A DNA stretch of 64,000 nucleotides from Streptomyces musisoli (GTDB lineage: Bacteria; Actinomycetota; Actinomycetes; Streptomycetales; Streptomycetaceae). The position numbers and the translations under genes are program-made. Below, piece by piece: positions 9,480-18,721 of this stretch (within the stretch, counting starts at the first letter, position 1; every line of letters starts with the position of its first letter). The DNA lies in contig NZ_JAERRH010000025.1 in assembly GCF_016741855.1 (NCBI RefSeq), positions 22,476 through 86,475 of the forward strand, given 5' to 3'. Below the pieces are notes generated by a model. It was not told where the DNA came from and did no database searches. It saw only the letters and a program-made list of their open reading frames with translations.

Positions 9480-9572
9480 CACACCCACACCACCGCCCTC
9501 CCCACCACCCAGAACACCGCCCCGCACACGACACGACAGGACACCAACCGGCAGACACCGACCGGACCCCCA

Positions 9573-9687
9573 GGCGAAAGCCGTTCACCACCAAAACCGG
9601 CCGACACAGCGACACCCGACCACCACCCGAAACCCCGGGGCGAAAGCCGCTCAGCACCGAAACCGGCCGACACGGCGACACCCGACC
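9573..9687. repeat. 49-base direct repeat, two copies
   Basis: Near-identical copies at 9573-9621 and 9639-9687 share GGCGAAAGCCG, AAACCGGCCGACAC and GCGACACCCGACC. They sit inside a 2.8-kb region (9380-12199) in which no gene with a start signal or known domain can be defended. Confidence 0.65.
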
Positions 9688-10102
9688 CAACCGAGCGGCA
9701 CCGCCGACCTCCCGCCGCCCCGGCTGGTCACCCACTCCGCCCCGGCCCGCGCCACTTCACCCGGAAGCCCTACGAGGAGAAAGTGCCGGTGCCGGTGCCG
9801 GTGCCGGCCGGCACCATCCCGGGCAGCCGGACCCTCACGCAGACAAACCGGCCACCACCGCCCCGGGGCCCACACCCGCCCCGGCAAGGACACACCAAAG
9901 CCCCTGTACCGCCAGGCGACCGACCCGCTCACACCGGCCGACAACACCCGACAACAAGACCACAAGAGCTGCAGCCCCCCCACCCTGAACACCACACCCC
10001 CCACACCCCCGCACCCCCCGCACCCCCCGCACCCCCCGCGCCCCCGCAACCCCGCAACCCCGCAACCCCGCAACCCCGCAACCCCGCAACCGACAGGCCG
10101 TC

Positions 10103-10312
10103 GATCTCCCGGACCCGACAGGCAACGGACCTCGATCTCCCGGACCCGACAGGCAACGCCATCGATCTCCCGGACCCGACAGGCAACGCCATCGATCTCC
10201 CGGACCCGACGGGCAACGCCATCGATCTCCCGGACCCGACGGGCAACGCCATCGAGCTCCCGGACCCGACGGGCAACGCCATCGATCTCCCGGACTCGAC
10301 GGGCAACGGCAA
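10103..10312. repeat. 30-base tandem repeat, seven copies
   Basis: Units begin at 10103, 10133, 10163, 10193, 10223, 10253 and 10283; the consensus starts GATCTCCCGGACCCGACAGG. Because 30 is a multiple of three, all frames stay open; on the plus strand it would encode a DLPDPTGNAI decapeptide ladder. Just upstream, 10010-10095 holds CACCCCCCG and CAACCCCG short repeats. No start codon with a ribosome site was found, so it is treated as non-coding. Confidence 0.7.
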
Positions 10313-10461
10313 TACTTCGAGGGCCCCTCAATGCCGCCAGCACCCCTCCCGGGCCCCAAACCGCAGCGGTGGCCGGCCGGGGCGGGGTGCTGCGGCGGGA
10401 CACGGACGGCACTTCAGCTACAGGTGGAAGACGCGACCGGTGTCCACCACCGGGCGGCCAG

Positions 10462-10578
10462 GCCCGGATACGCGAGCCAGCCGACGGCCCGCCCACACAA
10501 GCCCGGATACGCGAGCCAGCCGACGGCCCGCCCACACAAGCCCGGATACGCGAGCCAGCCGGCGACCCGCCCACACGG
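10462..10578. repeat. 39-base tandem repeat, three copies
   Basis: Copies at 10462-10500, 10501-10539 and 10540-10578, with consensus beginning GCCCGGATACGCGAGCCAGC; the third is slightly diverged and a fourth, weaker copy follows. The unit length is again a multiple of three. No gene is supported here. Confidence 0.65.
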
Positions 10579-11244
10579 GTGCGGCTGCGCGAGCGAGCCG
10601 GCGGCCCGCGTGGACGCAGAGGGAGAGACCCGCGGCCCGCGGTTCCTGCCGGACACCTCCCGGCGCCCGTGATCTGATCGGCCCGCCCGGACCCGGGACG
10701 GCCGTTGATTTCATCGAGGACAAGCCCGGCCTGCCCGCGTTCACGGTCAAGGCGCGGCCGGTTCGCCGGCCGGGCGCTGAACCGGTGAAGCAGTACCGCC
10801 GAGGCAAGACCTCCCCCACCTCACCCACTCCCGCACCCGAAGCCGGACAGGAAACACACAGCCACCCCCCGCCCACCCGCCGTATCCGAAACCGCCCACC
10901 CGCCCTCACGAAACCCAACCGACAACCGGCACCCACGACCCGCACAAGACGCCACACCGTCCAGCAGACGACCGGGCAGAACACAGGCCACCACACACGA
11001 AAAGGGCCCCGGCGACCAGACGGGACCGGGCACCCGCGGAGCGGCGGGACCGGCAAGCCGCAGACGGCGACACGGAGCACGGACGACCGAAGCGCCAAGG
11101 CCACGACACGGAACACGAGGCGGAGCGAGGACGCGAGGCGGGGACCCGAGGCGAGGCGGGGACGCGAGGCGGGATACCGATGACCGGACGACGTACAGCC
11201 CGGACGACCGGACCAGGCCCCGACACGACGCACTGACGCCGAGC

Positions 11245-11362
11245 CCGGCGCCGGGCCGGGGCCGGGCCGGGGCCGGGCCGGGGCCGGGCCGGGGCCGGGC
11301 CGGGGCCGGGCCGGGGCCGGGCCGGGGCCGGGCCGGGGCCGGGCCGGGGCCGGGCCGGGGCC
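11245..11362. repeat. GC-only 11-base tandem repeat
   Basis: About ten copies of the unit GGGCCGGGGCC run without interruption. The sequence is nearly pure G/C and self-complementary, so it should form strong secondary structure and is a likely site of replication slippage and assembly error. Confidence 0.75.
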
Positions 11363-11506
11363 GACAGGACACGAGGCACCGGAGCCAGCAAAGCACGGCG
11401 CCCCGGAACCGGAGCCGGCACGGCACGGAGCCCGACTACTGAGGCCGACGAAGCGCAGGAGGGCAGCGCACACGGTCCAAGGGCCGACGGGATGCAGGGG
11501 GCGGGG

Positions 11507-11975
11507 CACGGGGCGGACGGGACACGGGTGGCCGCACAGCGCAGGACACGGACGGCAAGAGGCCGGAACCGAAGACGCGAGGCGCAGGCGCCGAGGCCGG
11601 CAGAACACAGGGGTACTGGGGCCAGCAGGGTGCCGGAGGGCAGAGCACAGCGCGCAGGGACCAGCGGGGTGCAGACGGGGCACGGGGCGCAGGGGCCGGC
11701 AAAGCGCAGGAGTGGCAGGGCACAGGGTGCTGGCGCTGACGGAGTGCAGGGCCGGCGGGGCGCGGGGCGCGGGGCGCGGGGCGCGGGGTGCGGGGTGCAG
11801 GGCGCGGGGTGCGGGGTGCAGGGCGGACGGGATACGGGTGGCCGCACAGCACGGGACACGGACGGCAAGGGGCCGCAGCCGAGACGCGGGGCGCAGGCGC
11901 CGAGGCCGGCAGAACACAGGGGTACTGGGGCCGGCGGGATGCCGGAGGGCAGAACACAGGGTGCAGGGGCCGGCG
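11507..11975. repeat. imperfect 155-base direct repeat with spacer
   Basis: Segment 11507-11660 recurs at about 11822-11975: both run GGGCGGACGGGAcACGGGTGGC-like, then a CACGGACGGCAAG block, GCGCAGGCGCCGAGGCC and CAGAACACAGGGGTACTGGG. The spacer 11755-11820 is built of GGGGCGCGGGGTGC units. No gene is supported on either strand despite long open frames. Confidence 0.6.
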
Positions 11976-12199
11976 AAGCGCAGGGGGGCGGGGCGCCCGG
12001 CACCACGGGGCCCGGGCCGCTGTCCGGCCCTGCGGGCCCCCGCGGGTCTCCTCTCGGCCGACGGACCGATGAACACGTCCCCCACCCGGTCCACCAGCCG
12101 GGGGACACACCACAGCCCCCACAGCGGCTGAAATGAATTACGCAAGTTCATCCACCCCGAACTGCATCCACCCAGAACTTACAAAATCGAGGTTTTCCC

Positions 12200-12928
12200 A
12201 TGTCCATCTCTCGACGTCACATCGCCGCCCGCATCGCCGGTATTTCCTGCATCGCCGCCCTGGCCGCCGGAGGCCTCGGCATGGCAAGCGCCGAAGCCGC
12301 ACCCATGAACCACCACACGGCCTCACACGCCTCCCACAACCACCACCAGCAGCGCTACCAGGACATGTCCTACAACAGCCACCACCGCATGGGCGGCAAC
12401 ACCCAGGGCGGCACCCAGGGCAACGGCAACGGCAACACCCAGGGCGGCACCCAGGGCAACGGCAACGGCAACACCCAGGGAGGCACCCAGGGCAACGGCA
12501 ACGGCAACACCCAGGGAGGCACCCAGGGCAACGGCAACGGCAACACCCAGGGCGGCACCCAGGGCAACGGCAACGGCAACACCCAGGGCGGCACCCAGGG
12601 CAACGGCAACGGGAACACCCAGGGAGGCACCCAGGGCGGCGGCAACGGGAACACCCAGGGAGGCACCCAGGGCGGCGGAGGCGGCAACACCCAAGGCGGC
12701 ACCCAGGGCGGCGGCAACGGCAACACCCAAGGCGGCACCCAGGGCGGCGGAGGCGGCAACACCCAGGGCGGCACCCAGGGCGGCGGAGGCGGCAACACCC
12801 AGGGCGGCACCCAGGGCGGCGGAGGCGGCAACACCCAGGGCGGCACCCAGGGCGGCGGAGGCGGCAACACCCAGGGCGGCACCCAGGGCGGCGGAGGCGG
12901 CAACACCCAAGGCGGCACCCAGGGCTGA
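12200..12928 (+). CDS. secreted 12-residue-repeat protein (NTQGGTQG family)
   Basis: A 242-residue protein. Residues 1-34 are a signal peptide (MSISRRHIAARIAGISCIAA, cleavage near AEA). A His-rich linker follows (NHHTASHASHNHHQQ). From residue 64 to the end the protein is about fifteen copies of a strict 12-residue unit, NGNGNTQGGTQG in the first half and GGGGNTQGGTQG in the second, from a 36-base DNA repeat. There are no Cys or catalytic motifs. The regular Asn/Gln/Thr columns suggest a fibrous or solenoid extracellular protein, possibly amyloid-like; the His-rich segment could bind metal. It ends at a clear terminator. Function unknown; the gene model itself is strong. Confidence 0.78.
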   Translation: MSISRRHIAARIAGISCIAALAAGGLGMASAEAAPMNHHTASHASHNHHQQRYQDMSYNSHHRMGGNTQGGTQGNGNGNTQGGTQGNGNGNTQGGTQGNGNGNTQGGTQGNGNGNTQGGTQGNGNGNTQGGTQGNGNGNTQGGTQGGGNGNTQGGTQGGGGGNTQGGTQGGGNGNTQGGTQGGGGGNTQGGTQGGGGGNTQGGTQGGGGGNTQGGTQGGGGGNTQGGTQGGGGGNTQGGTQG

Positions 12929-12951
12929 ACAACCGGAAAGGAAACAGCGGC

Positions 12952-12978
12952 GCCTCGCGGAGACCACCTCCGCGAGGC
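12952..12978 (+). terminator. intrinsic-type hairpin after the NTQGGTQG gene
   Basis: An 11-base perfect inverted repeat (GCCTCGCGGAG, then its complement) with a 5-base loop lies 23 bases after the stop codon. The preceding sequence ACAACCGGAAAGGAAA recurs after the partial gene copy at 13508. Confidence 0.75.
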
Positions 12979-13206
12979 ACCGCCCTGTCACGCGTACACA
13001 CCCCACGCAACCAACCGGAAACCCGAAGACAGCCACCACAAACACAGCAACACCCCCCACCCCCACCCCCGCCCCACACGAGTCGGCTCCGCAGCCCCCC
13101 GCCAGGCAGCAGTACTGCATCAGCCAACCCAACCTCCCGCCCCCGCCGATGTCCCACCCGACCTCCCGGCAGATCCACCGAGGCAAGCCGAACAAGCCGC
13201 CGGGGA

Positions 13207-13430
13207 TCAATGCCGGGCGGACAGCTCTGAGACCACCCACGGGGCCTCGGCATGAGAGACGGCGCTGGCGTACGGCTGGTGCTGCCAGTCGTTGTAGGGC
13301 CCGTACACGTCGTGGAAGTCGGGGAACTGCCCGGCTTCGACGAGGGCGTTCAGGGCGTCGGTCAGGTTCTGCCACAGGGCGTCGGTGGTGCCGGGATAGG
13401 GAGTGGACTCCAGGACAACGGTCACGTCGG
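13207..13430 (-). pseudogene. C-terminal fragment of an unidentified gene
   Basis: On the minus strand about 72 residues with good coding bias run from TVVLESTPYPGTTDALWQ to a stop at 13207 (ending APWVVSELSARH). There is no start codon within the coherent part: upstream of 13430 the frame runs straight into DNA that belongs to a copy of the NTQGGTQG gene. It therefore looks like a 5'-truncated gene. The family is not recognised. Confidence 0.5.
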
Positions 13431-13508
13431 GGCGGCGGCAACGGCAACACGCAGGGAGGCACCCAGGGCGGCGGGAACGGGAACACCCATAGCGGCACCC
13501 AGGGCTAA
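13431..13508 (+). pseudogene. 3'-end copy of the NTQGGTQG repeat gene
   Basis: About 25 codons encode NGNTQGGTQGGGNGNTHSGT-type repeat and a stop, followed by the same ACAACCGGAAAGGAAA sequence that follows the intact gene at 12928 and a weaker version of its hairpin. Only the 3' end is present; its 5' side is fused to the truncated minus-strand gene at 13430. It marks a recombination scar. Confidence 0.65.
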
Positions 13509-13963
13509 ACAACCGGAAAGGAAAAGGACGGCACCTCGCCGAAATCAACACCGCGAGGCACCGCCCTGCCACGCCCACACCAGCAAACCCAGCCAAGACG
13601 CACAAGGACATCACCGGCACCACAACAACCGACACCCCTCCCCACCCCCACCCCTCACGGGTCTCAATCAACTGATCGGCGACAGGGATCCCCACCGGGG
13701 CAGGCAGGCGGAGACACAACCCCGCCGGGTCACCCGAGTGTAAGGGCGCTGTCTTGCCTTCAACGTGTGGCTCGCTCCGTTTCACACCGCCAGACACAAT
13801 GGTGGCCCTGACGTTGTTCAGCGGCCCCGGCATATTGGCTTCCAGTGGCCCCAATCGCTGGGTCGCACAGGCACATTGAGGGGTGATGACGAGGCGAAGT
13901 GGCCCCACCTTGGCGCTTGCGGTGAGACGGTTCCTGTGGTCTCCGGCAGGGGCGGTGCTGTGG
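13509..13963. other. intergenic stretch, no gene seen
   Basis: It contains the decayed terminator-like sequence after the partial repeat gene (13525-13570), C/A-rich sequence, and the upstream part of the IS21-type remnant. The transposase frame is open back to 13883, but the conserved protein begins only at about 13964. No other gene is supported. Confidence 0.4.
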
Positions 13964-15385
13964 ATGTCTTTGCCCAAGCAGGAGCTGTTCGATCGGATCC
14001 GGCGAGACAGCTGGCAGCAGCAGTTGTCGATCCGGGCTCCGTCGCGGAAGTACGGCGTTCACCGCCGGCTCGTACGGGAGGCGCTCTCCTCGCCGGTACC
14101 CACCCCGCGCCGCCGGGCGGTGAGGACGTCACCTCGGATGGAGCCGTACAAGATGGTCGACGCCTGGCTGCGGGCTGATCTGGAAGCTCCGCGCAAGCAG
14201 CGGCACACCGTGCGGCGGATCGTTGCGCGGATCGAGGATGAGTTCGGCGAGGCGATCCCGTATCCGACGGTTCGGGACTTCGTCGCGGCCCGGCGCAAGG
14301 AGATCGCGGCCCAGGCCGGGGCTCCTGTTGAGGCGTTCGTGACCCGGCACAACGCACTCGGTGCGGACGCCGAGGTCGACTTCGGGGACGTCTATGTGGA
14401 CGTTGCAGGTCAGCGCACCCGCTGCTATCAGTTCGCCTTCCGGCTGGCCTATTCCGGCAAGGCCGTGCACCGCATCTCACGCTCCTGCGATCAACAGGCG
14501 TTCTTCGAAGGACACGTGCACGCGCTGACCACGCTGGGCGGAGTGCCGACCGGTCAGGTCCGTTACGACAACCTCACCCCGGTCGTGAAGAAGGTGGTCT
14601 TCCGCAACCGCTCGCGGGAGGAGAACCCGCGCTGGACCAACTTCCACGAGTACTACGGATTCACCCCGTTCTACTGCGAGCCGGGCCTGCGGGGTGCCCA
14701 CGAGAAGGGTGGTGTCGAGGGCCAGGTGGGCTGCTTCCGCCGCAACTACCTCACCCCGGTGCCGCAGGTGGACAGCCTGGACGAACTCAACGCCCGGTTG
14801 GCCGAGTTCGAGGCGAAGGAGGGCGAGCGGCGGGTCGGGGCGAGGATGCGGACCATCGCGCAGGACTTCGCCCGTGAGGTGGGCCATCTGCGGCCGCTGC
14901 CGGACGATCCGTTTGCCACCGGTATCACGCTCACTCCCCGCGTCGACCGTTACGGCATGATCACCGTGAAGATGTGCCGGTACTCGGTCCCGGTCCGGTT
15001 CATCGACTGCAAGGTCACCGTCACGCTCACCTGCGACGACCTGACCGTCTATGACGGCCGGCGGTAGATCGCCCGCCATCGGCGGCTGACCGTTCGCGGT
15101 GCCGAACACCTCGTGCTGGACCACTACCTGGACGCCCTGCTGACCAAGCCGGGCGCCCTGGAACGCTCCGAGGCCCTCCACCAGGCCCGCGCCGAGGGCA
15201 CCTTCACGACGGTCCACGAAGCCTTCTGGGCCGCGGCCAAGAAGGCCCTCGGAGATACCGAGGGAACGAAGGCCATGGTCAAAGTGCTGTTGCTGCACAG
15301 TCACCAGCAGCACGCCGACGTGGTGACCGGGATCCGCGCGGCCCTCGCCTCCGGCTCCGCGCGCTGGACGATGCCCACGGCCTGA
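13964..15385 (+). pseudogene. istA: IS21-family transposase (IstA) with internal stop, IstB missing
   Basis: The protein begins MSLPKQELFDRIRRDSWQQQ, has an HTH (YGVHRRLVREAL) and a DDE integrase core with DAEVDFGDVYVD, VRYDNLTP and AHEKGGVEGQVGCFRR. A TAG at 15065-15067 interrupts the frame at YDGRR; the same frame then continues with IstA-like sequence (IARHRRLTVRGAEHLVLDHY, TTVHEAFWAAAKKAL) to 15385. The helper ATPase IstB, which normally follows directly, is absent. So this is a nonsense-mutated, 3'-deleted element. Inverted ends could not be placed. Confidence 0.85.
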
Positions 15386-15608
15386 CCCGGGCGCTGACCT
15401 GGCGTATCAAGCGCCTCGGTCAACGCCACGCACCCGTCCCCAGCCAAGTCAGCCAACACCCGCCATGCCGCACAGTCCCCTACGGCACGCCATCTCCAGC
15501 GGCCGGGGCTTCGACGGGAGCCGCCGAACGAAGTGCAAGGCTTGTCGGCGTCCGCGTTCTCGCGCGCGGTAGCGTCTTTGTGAAGCCAAGGGAGAGGGAG
15601 CACGCAGC

Positions 15609-16271
15609 ATGCCGCAGCCCATGGGTACCACGGAACGTCAAGCCGAGCATGGGCTCATCCTGGACTTCGCGGGGGTGTTGACCGCTGATCCGCGTTCCGT
15701 GCACCGCGTTTGGTGCGAGTCGGAAGGGCTGCCCCCAGAAGCATGGCGTGCCACTCTCAATGACCACCCTGAAGGCCGGCGGTTGTATGCGGCGCTGGAA
15801 GTGGGTGAGATCGATCAGGCGGAGTGGAACAGGCGCACTGCGGCTCTTCTCGGTGTGCATGTCGCACCGGACAATCTGATGGGGCGCGCCTGGGCCGCAG
15901 TGCCCCCAGCTCGGCGCATGGCCGCGCTCGCACGAGCTGCCAAGGGCGCGGGGTACCGTCTCGCTCTCCTGTCGAACAGCTTCGGCACGAACCCCTTCAA
16001 CCCGTACCAGCAGGCAGGCATTTGGGACCTGTTCGATGTGCACGTCATCTCCGAGCAGGTCCGCATCGCGAAGCCCGACCCTGCCATCTATAAGCTGACG
16101 TTGGAGCGTCTCGGGCTTCCTGCGCAGGCGTGCGTGTTCGTCGATGACCACCCTCGGAATCTGCCACCTGCCGAAGCCCTGGGCATCACTACGGTCCTGG
16201 CGACGGATGAATCCACAACGGTGGCCGAGCTTGAGGCACTGCTCGGCGTGAGCGCCACGCTTTCCCTCTAG
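15609..16271 (+). CDS. HAD-superfamily hydrolase (subfamily IA)
   Basis: A 220-residue cytoplasmic protein. HAD motif I is LILDFAGVLT (nucleophilic Asp, with Ala where many members have the acid-base Asp), motif II LALLSNSFG, motif III lysine in RIAKPDPAIYKL, and motif IV VFVDDHPRNL. This is the haloacid dehalogenase/phosphatase fold; the GVLT type of motif I with no second Asp weakens a firm phosphatase claim. A GGGAGAGGGAG ribosome site precedes the ATG at 15609. It lies just before the XRE regulator and could remove phosphate from a sugar intermediate of the cluster, but this is inference. Confidence 0.85.
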   Translation: MPQPMGTTERQAEHGLILDFAGVLTADPRSVHRVWCESEGLPPEAWRATLNDHPEGRRLYAALEVGEIDQAEWNRRTAALLGVHVAPDNLMGRAWAAVPPARRMAALARAAKGAGYRLALLSNSFGTNPFNPYQQAGIWDLFDVHVISEQVRIAKPDPAIYKLTLERLGLPAQACVFVDDHPRNLPPAEALGITTVLATDESTTVAELEALLGVSATLSL

Positions 16272-16377
16272 CGGCGACTTCCAGCCAACTCACTGTGCAG
16301 GTGGTGCCCATGGGTGTTGCCGGTCGTAAAGCAGTGGGTACGGTCCGTGCCTGGCCGGTCGGGGAGGAGTTGCTGCC

Positions 16378-17580
16378 ATGCAGTGGTCCGAGTACAGCAC
16401 CGCTGAACGCATCAAGAGGCTTCGCGGCGCCATGACACAGGAGCAGTTGGCAGAAGCCGCCAACGTTTCCGTGGGTGTCGTGCGGAAGCTGGAACGCGGC
16501 GGCACCGCTTCCCTTCCTTCGCTTCTGTCCATCGCCTCCGCGCTCGGGACGGACATCGCCGTCCTTCTCGGCCAGCAAGCGCCCCGCCGCTCCATGGACC
16601 GCGACGAGCGCGCAGCACTGCGCGCACTGTCCGCTGCAACGCACGATGCCGCCATCGGCATCCCCACCGACACCGAGCCGGGCACCGTCGAAGAGCTCCG
16701 TGGTGTCGTTCGGCGCGCTGACACGGCCTACTGGGCGGGCCGCTACACCGAACTCGGTGCGCTGCTCGGCGCCTTGCTTCCCGAAGCCCGCGCCCGATAC
16801 GACGTGGCGGAAGCCGACGAGCGAGAGGCCGCGGCCGGCGTCCTGGCTGATGTCTTCCAGACTGCCGGGATGGCCGCGAACGTGTGGGGTTCGCGGGACC
16901 TGGCCTATGCGGCGCTCACCTACGGTCGGCAGATCGCCGTGCAGGTCGGCGACGATCTGCGGGATGCCCACCTCGCCGCCACAACGGCGTGGGTGAATCT
17001 CCGTGACGGGCGGACCGCACAGGGCTTCACGCTCGCCGCCGCGCAGGCCGACCGGATCGAGCCGAAGATGTCCGAGCACGATCCGGACCGGCTGTCGGTG
17101 TACGGGCAGCTCGTCACGAACGCTGCTGTAGCCGCGTCCCGGGGTGGCGCCTCGCCGGATACCGCGCGGGAGTACCTCTCGCAGGCGCACGCCGTCGGCG
17201 CCCGCCTCGGCGCGGAGCATGCTCGTGGGCGGCATGCCCAACCATTCGGGCCGCTCTACGCCGCCACCCAGGCGATGAGCATCGCCGTAGCCCTCGGCGA
17301 CACCGGCGGTGCGCTCCGACTCATGGACACGATCCGACTGGACGACACGGTGCCCCTCGCCACTCGGGCCAGGTACGGCCTCGACGTGGCGTTGACACAC
17401 GTGGAGTGCCGTCGGTGGGACCAGGCTGCCGACACCCTGGAAAAGGTCTGCGGCATGGCTCCGGGGTGGGTACGGCACCAAATGCTGCCCGGAGTGATCA
17501 TCTCTCGCCTCTCCGGCGTGTCCGTCGCGCGGCTCCGCGGGCTCGCCCACGCAGCCGGTGTACCCCTCGCCGTGCGCTGA
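16378..17580 (+). CDS. XRE-family regulator with C-terminal TPR-like region
   Basis: A 400-residue protein. Residues 8-66 are an XRE helix-turn-helix (IKRLRGAMTQEQLAEAANVS, VRKLERGG, LLSIASALG). The remaining 330 residues are paired Ala-rich helices of TPR type (e.g. GSRDLAYAALTYGRQIAVQV, TRARYGLDVALTHVECRRW). Such regulators are common in Streptomyces, and the TPR region is thought to sense a small ligand or peptide. A GGGGAGGAG site 9 bases upstream fixes the start. It precedes the glycosyltransferase operon in the same direction and is a natural candidate for its regulator (inference). Confidence 0.85.
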   Translation: MQWSEYSTAERIKRLRGAMTQEQLAEAANVSVGVVRKLERGGTASLPSLLSIASALGTDIAVLLGQQAPRRSMDRDERAALRALSAATHDAAIGIPTDTEPGTVEELRGVVRRADTAYWAGRYTELGALLGALLPEARARYDVAEADEREAAAGVLADVFQTAGMAANVWGSRDLAYAALTYGRQIAVQVGDDLRDAHLAATTAWVNLRDGRTAQGFTLAAAQADRIEPKMSEHDPDRLSVYGQLVTNAAVAASRGGASPDTAREYLSQAHAVGARLGAEHARGRHAQPFGPLYAATQAMSIAVALGDTGGALRLMDTIRLDDTVPLATRARYGLDVALTHVECRRWDQAADTLEKVCGMAPGWVRHQMLPGVIISRLSGVSVARLRGLAHAAGVPLAVR

Positions 17581-17767
17581 CTGCCCACCGCCACGCCCCG
17601 TAGCAGCCCCGGAAGCCGCCTCAGGCCCACTGCCACGCTCCATGGCAGTCCTGCCGCAGGACGACAGCGCAGCAGCACGGGACATGGCAGCCCAGCGCCA
17701 CACGACTTGCTGGCGCCGCCACGAGCCGTGCCTGTCCCGCGCACAGGATCGACAGCACGCTGAGCGC

Positions 17768-18211
17768 ATGCCGAAATCCCCATCCGGCGGCATCGGGCAC
17801 GTGCCGGTCGCCGTCTACTCCTGTGCGGCCGAGTCGGCCGCTATCCGCGAGGCCGAGCGGCGTGCACGCCATTACGCTGATACCCGGCACTGGCATGTGG
17901 CCGGCACCTGGTCCGATGACGACCCGAGCACGCCCTTGGACGCCCGCCCGGCTTGGGCGGCCGTCACGAGCGCACTGTCCTCCGGTCTGATCCGCGGCAT
18001 CGTCGTCGCCGGAATCACCCACCTCGCCGAAGACGCCGGTCAGTTCGCTGCGCTCGGCGTCCTCATCCGTGACCGGGGCGGCTTCCTCGCCGAGGCGACG
18101 TCACCGCTGGCCCGCCAGACGCCGGGGCAGCACGAACGCCGCCGCATCTTGCTCGAAGCCTCCTCGGGCTGGTGGCTGTGGGGAGACCTCGTGCCGGGAG
18201 CCGCCTCGTGA
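17768..18211 (+). CDS. conserved Streptomyces protein with resolvase-like N-domain fold
   Basis: A 147-residue protein. The pattern VPVAVYSCAAESAAIREAER, ARHYADTRHWHVAGTWSDDD, then AWAAVTSALSSGLIRGIVVA and FAALGVLIRDRGGFL resembles the catalytic domain of serine recombinases, but no DNA-binding domain follows and the catalytic Ser context is not obvious (SCAAES). It is probably a domesticated or non-catalytic relative. The next gene begins inside its stop codon (GTGA), so the two are translationally coupled. Confidence 0.65.
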   Translation: MPKSPSGGIGHVPVAVYSCAAESAAIREAERRARHYADTRHWHVAGTWSDDDPSTPLDARPAWAAVTSALSSGLIRGIVVAGITHLAEDAGQFAALGVLIRDRGGFLAEATSPLARQTPGQHERRRILLEASSGWWLWGDLVPGAAS

Positions 18212-18414
18212 CCCGGGCACGGGCGGAGGTCGGTGACCTGGTCTCGGACGCTAACGGACGTCGCGCCATCGTCACCGACATCAGGCAGAGCACCGACTGG
18301 GTCCTGCGTCCGGAGTCGGGCAGCCCCACGACTGAGTGGGAGACGGGCGAGCCCGGCACCCTCGACGTCATCGAGACGCGCGCAGACCGCCTGAGCCGAG
18401 AGAAGACCACCTGA
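18208..18414 (+). CDS. small conserved hypothetical protein
   Basis: A 68-residue protein from GTG 18208, overlapping the previous stop by four bases. It begins RARAEVGDLVSDANGRRAIV and contains WVLRPESG, a small beta-barrel-like pattern seen in Streptomyces proteins next to XRE regulators. No function is known. It ends in TGATG, shared with the next gene's start, so it is the middle of a coupled trio. Confidence 0.6.
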   Translation: MTRARAEVGDLVSDANGRRAIVTDIRQSTDWVLRPESGSPTTEWETGEPGTLDVIETRADRLSREKTT

Positions 18415-18617
18415 TGCGCAGCCGCCACAAGCCCCGTGGCGGAGCCGTTGATTCCGTCGAGCGGTTCTGCGTCGGCGTGTGGTTCACCGGCCACCTCGCT
18501 GCCGCAGTCACGCTCGGCACGCTGATTACCAACGACCATCAGGACCTCGCCACCAGCCAGCGGCCGACGGTCAGCCAACCGGACGCCAGCCCGGACGAGG
18601 CCGACCGCGCGTTCTAG
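18414..18617 (+). CDS. small protein with one membrane segment
   Basis: A 67-residue protein whose ATG overlaps the preceding stop (TGATG). Residues about 20-42 form a plausible transmembrane helix (CVGVWFTGHLAAAVTLGTLI), after a basic start (MRSRHKPRGG), with a short polar tail outside. No family is recognised. Together with the two genes before it, it forms a coupled three-gene unit downstream of the XRE regulator. Confidence 0.55.
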   Translation: MRSRHKPRGGAVDSVERFCVGVWFTGHLAAAVTLGTLITNDHQDLATSQRPTVSQPDASPDEADRAF

Positions 18618-18721
18618 CCCCCCTGCGCTTCGCTGCCAGCTCAGCCGCTGGGCGGGCGCTGACGGCTCACAGCTCATCACCAGATCACTTCCCCAGACCA
18701 CGCCCGGAAGGCGGACCCGCC

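Noticed and set aside
10103..10578. Regularly spaced repeats resembling a CRISPR array
   Set aside because: Units are directly adjacent with no unique spacers, and no cas genes are present; these are plain tandem repeats.
9411..11183. A 590-codon open frame on the plus strand through the repeat region
   Set aside because: No ribosome site or conserved domain; openness follows from repeat periods that are multiples of three and the lack of A/T.
10418..12151. A 577-codon open frame on the minus strand over the GC-rich repeats
   Set aside because: Arg/Pro/Ala low complexity with no start signal; typical of shadow frames in very GC-rich repeats.
12138..13253. Long minus-strand frames opposite the NTQGGTQG gene
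   Set aside because: They are the complement of the 36-base repeat; the plus-strand gene has signal peptide, start region and terminator.
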